From contig JAQSDT010000115.1 in the NCBI GenBank assembly GCA_029946075.1, positions 1-7,078 on the forward strand: 7,078 bases of DNA. The letters run 5' to 3'. The notes below the pieces were generated by a model. That model saw only the letters and a program-made list of their open reading frames with translations, had not been told where the DNA came from and searched no databases. The translations under genes were made by a program, and so were the position numbers. This document shows positions 5,055 to 7,078 of this stretch, piece by piece (position 1 is the stretch's first letter; the number at the start of each line of letters is the position of its first letter). The DNA comes from a bacterium. GTDB lineage: Bacteria > Pseudomonadota > Alphaproteobacteria > Rhizobiales > Xanthobacteraceae.

Positions 5055-5174
5055 CGTCGTCCCCGCGAAGGCGGGGACCCATAACCCCCGGCGTTTGTTG
5101 GGAAGGATGGTGTCTGCCAACTTGCCTAAAAGGGACGGCACGGCGTATGGGTCCCCGCGTGCGCGGGGACGACG
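5055..5174. repeat. Palindromic intergenic repeat, CGTCGTCCCCGCG type
   Basis: The 29-base left arm (5055-5083) and right arm (5146-5174) are inverted repeats with only two mismatches. Each arm is itself a small hairpin (CCCCGC-GAAG-GCGGGG on the left, CCCCGC-GTGC-GCGGGG on the right). The 62-base middle is not obviously structured. This is, from memory, one of the commonest dispersed repeats of Bradyrhizobium. It fills most of the gap between the M3 peptidase and DUF1007 genes and reaches to within nine bases of the DUF1007 ATG, so it can affect both read-through and translation start. Confidence 0.88.
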
Positions 5175-5192
5175 GGTGGAGGCACGGAATTC

Positions 5193-7078
5193 TCATGCCG
5201 CCTCCGGTGTGACCAGCAGGCCGCGCCGGCGCAGCAGCGCGTCGGCTTCCGGCTCGCGGCCGCGGAAGGCGACATAGGCATCCTCGGGATCAACAGAGCC
5301 GCCCGACGAATAGATGTCGTCGTGCAGGCGCTTGGCGGTGGCGGGATCGAAGATGTCGCCGGCTTCCTCGAAGGCGCCGAACGCATCGGCGTCCATCACT
5401 TCCGACCACATGTAGCTGTAATAGCCGGCCGCATAGTGATCGCCCGAGAAGATGTGGCCGAATTGGGTGGGCCGGTGCCGGAGCGCGATTTCGGCGGGCA
5501 TGCCGATCTTCTCGAGCTCCGTCTTCTCGAACGCGCGAACGTCGCGGCTGGCCGAGGCCGGCTGGGTGTGGAATTCGAGATCGACCAGCGCCGAGGAGAC
5601 GAACTCCACGGTGGCAAAGCCCTGGTTGAATTTGCGCGCGGCGAGGAAGCGCCTGAGCAGGTCGTCCGGCAGCGGCTCGCCGGTCTGGTAGTGTTTGGCG
5701 AACTGCCGCAGCACCTGCGGCTGCTCCTGCCAGTGCTCGTAGAGCTGCGAGGGCAGCTCGACGAAGTCGGTGAAGACCGACGTGCCCGAGAGCGACGGAT
5801 AGGTCACGTTGGACAGCATGCCGTGCAGGCCGTGGCCAAATTCGTGGAACAGCGTGCGGGCATCGTCCGGCGACAGCAGCGACGGCTCGCCATCGGCGCC
5901 CTTGGCGAAGTTGCAGACGTTGATCACGAGCGGCGCGATCTCGCCGTCGAGCTTCTGCTGGTCGCGCAGCGAGGTCATCCAGGCGCCGGAGCGCTTCGAG
6001 GACCGCGCGAAGTAGTCGCCGTAGAACAGCGCCTTGTGCTTGCCGGAGGGATCCTTGACCTCCCAGACCCGGACGTCCGGGTGCCAGACCGGCACGTCCT
6101 TGCGCTCGGCAAAGGTGACGCCGAACAGGCGGGTGGCGCAGTCGAAGGCGGCGTCGATCATGTGGTCGAGCACCAGATAGGGCTTGATCGCCGCGTCGTC
6201 GAAATCGGCCTTCCGCTGGCGCAGCTTTTCGGCGTAGTAGCGCCAGTCCCACTGGGCGAGCGTGAAGTTGCCGCCCTCCTCCGCGATCAGCGCCTGCAGC
6301 GCGTCGCGATCGGCCATCGCCCGCGCCCGCGCCGGCTTCCAGACCCGCTCCAGCAGGCCGCGCACGGCCTCCGGCGTTTTGGCCATCGAATCCTCCAGCC
6401 GGTAGGCGGCATAGGTGGGATAACCCATGATCCTGGCGGCTTCCTCGCGGAGCGAGAGGATCTCGACGACGGTGGCGTTGTTGTCGTTGGCGTTGCCATT
6501 GTCGCCGCGGGCGGTGAAAGCCTTGAACACCTTCTCGCGCAGGTCGCGGCGCGACGAGCTCTTCAGGAACGGCTCTACGGAAGAACGCGACAGCGTCACG
6601 ATCGCCTTGCCGGCCATGCCGCGCTCTTCGGCCGCAGCCCTGGCGGCGGCGACGAAAGCCTCCGGCAGCCCTGCCCGGTCGTCCTCGCCGAGCTCCATGA
6701 ACCAGTCCTGCTCGTCGCCGAGCAGATGGTGGCTGAAGGACGTCCCGAGCTGCGCCAGCCGCTCGTTGATCTCGGCCCGGCGCGCCTTGGCGGCCGCAAC
6801 GAGGCCGGCGCCGGCCCGGTGGAAGTTGGTGTAGGTGCGCTTCAACAGGCGCATCTGCTCGCCGGTCAGGCCGAGCGAAGCGCGGTTCTCGTGCAGCAGC
6901 GCGATGCGGCCGAACAGCACCGCGTTCATCATGATCGGATTCCAGTGCCGCGCCATCCGCGGCGAGATTTCCTTGTCGATCTCGAGAATCGCCGGATTGG
7001 AGTTGGCCGAGACGAGGTCGTAGAACACCGCCGAGACCTTCGAGAGCAGCTTGCCGGAGCGTTCCAGCGCCGTGATGG
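5193..7078 (-). CDS. M3-family zinc oligopeptidase (oligopeptidase A / peptidyl-dipeptidase Dcp type), N-terminus outside window
   Basis: This is a cytoplasmic-type metallopeptidase that trims short peptides. The frame is open to the right edge (visible residues begin ITALERSGKLLSKVSAVFYDL, typical M3 N-terminal-domain sequence), so the GTG at 7026-7028 is internal; about 627 of an expected near-690 residues are visible. The zinc site HEFGH is at 5832-5846. The third ligand is the Glu in VELPSQ (codon 5757-5759), 25 residues after the second His. The substrate-binding His/Tyr loop HYAAGYYSYMWSEVMDADAF lies at about 5379-5438. The C-terminus has the family ending GGSVDPEDAYVAFRGREPEADALL. It is on the same strand as DUF1007/NicO, but a 146-base gap filled with a repeat separates them. 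Oligopeptidase A and Dcp cannot be told apart with confidence from the visible part. No signal peptide can be assessed. Confidence 0.95.
   Translation of the reverse strand, partial: ITALERSGKLLSKVSAVFYDLVSANSNPAILEIDKEISPRMARHWNPIMMNAVLFGRIALLHENRASLGLTGEQMRLLKRTYTNFHRAGAGLVAAAKARRAEINERLAQLGTSFSHHLLGDEQDWFMELGEDDRAGLPEAFVAAARAAAEERGMAGKAIVTLSRSSVEPFLKSSSRRDLREKVFKAFTARGDNGNANDNNATVVEILSLREEAARIMGYPTYAAYRLEDSMAKTPEAVRGLLERVWKPARARAMADRDALQALIAEEGGNFTLAQWDWRYYAEKLRQRKADFDDAAIKPYLVLDHMIDAAFDCATRLFGVTFAERKDVPVWHPDVRVWEVKDPSGKHKALFYGDYFARSSKRSGAWMTSLRDQQKLDGEIAPLVINVCNFAKGADGEPSLLSPDDARTLFHEFGHGLHGMLSNVTYPSLSGTSVFTDFVELPSQLYEHWQEQPQVLRQFAKHYQTGEPLPDDLLRRFLAARKFNQGFATVEFVSSALVDLEFHTQPASASRDVRAFEKTELEKIGMPAEIALRHRPTQFGHIFSGDHYAAGYYSYMWSEVMDADAFGAFEEAGDIFDPATAKRLHDDIYSSGGSVDPEDAYVAFRGREPEADALLRRRGLLVTPEAA

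Noticed and set aside
5290..6252. 320-codon minus-strand frame overlapping the M3 peptidase
   Set aside because: Arg/Ala-rich shadow of the peptidase in another phase; the M3 frame carries the HEFGH, VELPSQ and HYAAGYYSY motifs.
7026..7028. GTG at 7028 as the start of the M3 peptidase
   Set aside because: The frame stays open to the window edge and the residues upstream (ITALERSGKLLSKVSA) are typical M3 sequence, so the true start is outside the window.

Overview
The window is high-GC alphaproteobacterial DNA, most likely from Bradyrhizobium or a close relative in the Nitrobacteraceae. Three observations support this: a Bug-type solute receptor, a DUF1007/NicO metal-transport pair, and three different palindromic intergenic repeats of the kind scattered through Bradyrhizobium chromosomes (arms reading CGTCATTGCGAG, GTAGCCCGG and CGTCGTCCCCGCG). 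The genus assignment is inference from memory, not a search result.

Layout, left to right. The 3' end of a small, probably exported protein of unknown function runs off the left edge (2-256, +). A palindromic repeat (282-365) separates it from a convergent hotdog-fold acyl-CoA thioesterase (397-831, -). The divergent gap 832-1150 holds a second palindromic repeat (860-982). An orphan tripartite-tricarboxylate-type (Bug) periplasmic receptor with a Tat-like signal peptide follows (1151-2143, +).

The notable part is 2173-2994 on the minus strand. Four consecutive tiny genes (58, 53, 57 and 65 codons before stop) each have their own Shine-Dalgarno sequence. Each begins with a leader ending in the same pattern, L-x-x-[DA]-[EQ]-L-[DE]-x-[VAI]-[SN]-G-G, and is followed by an unrelated C-terminal peptide. 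Two of the four are shorter than 60 codons and overlap longer spurious frames, so they are easily missed. They look like a tandem cluster of double-glycine-leader (bacteriocin/RiPP-type) precursor peptides with no transporter, protease or maturase in the window. One carries an LNPQPLPP motif; another has a Gly-rich hydrophobic segment and two cysteines. The gap upstream (2995-3316) contains two GTGA-N6-TCAC palindromes resembling CRP/FNR-family operators.

Further right is a minus-strand block of three genes: an M3-family zinc oligopeptidase cut by the right edge (5193-7078), a third palindromic repeat (5055-5174), a DUF1007 periplasmic protein (4417-5046), and a NicO/RcnA-type nickel/cobalt transporter (3317-4420) that overlaps DUF1007 by 4 bases. 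DUF1007 and NicO form a clear translationally coupled metal-transport pair. The peptidase is upstream on the same strand but separated from the pair by the repeat.
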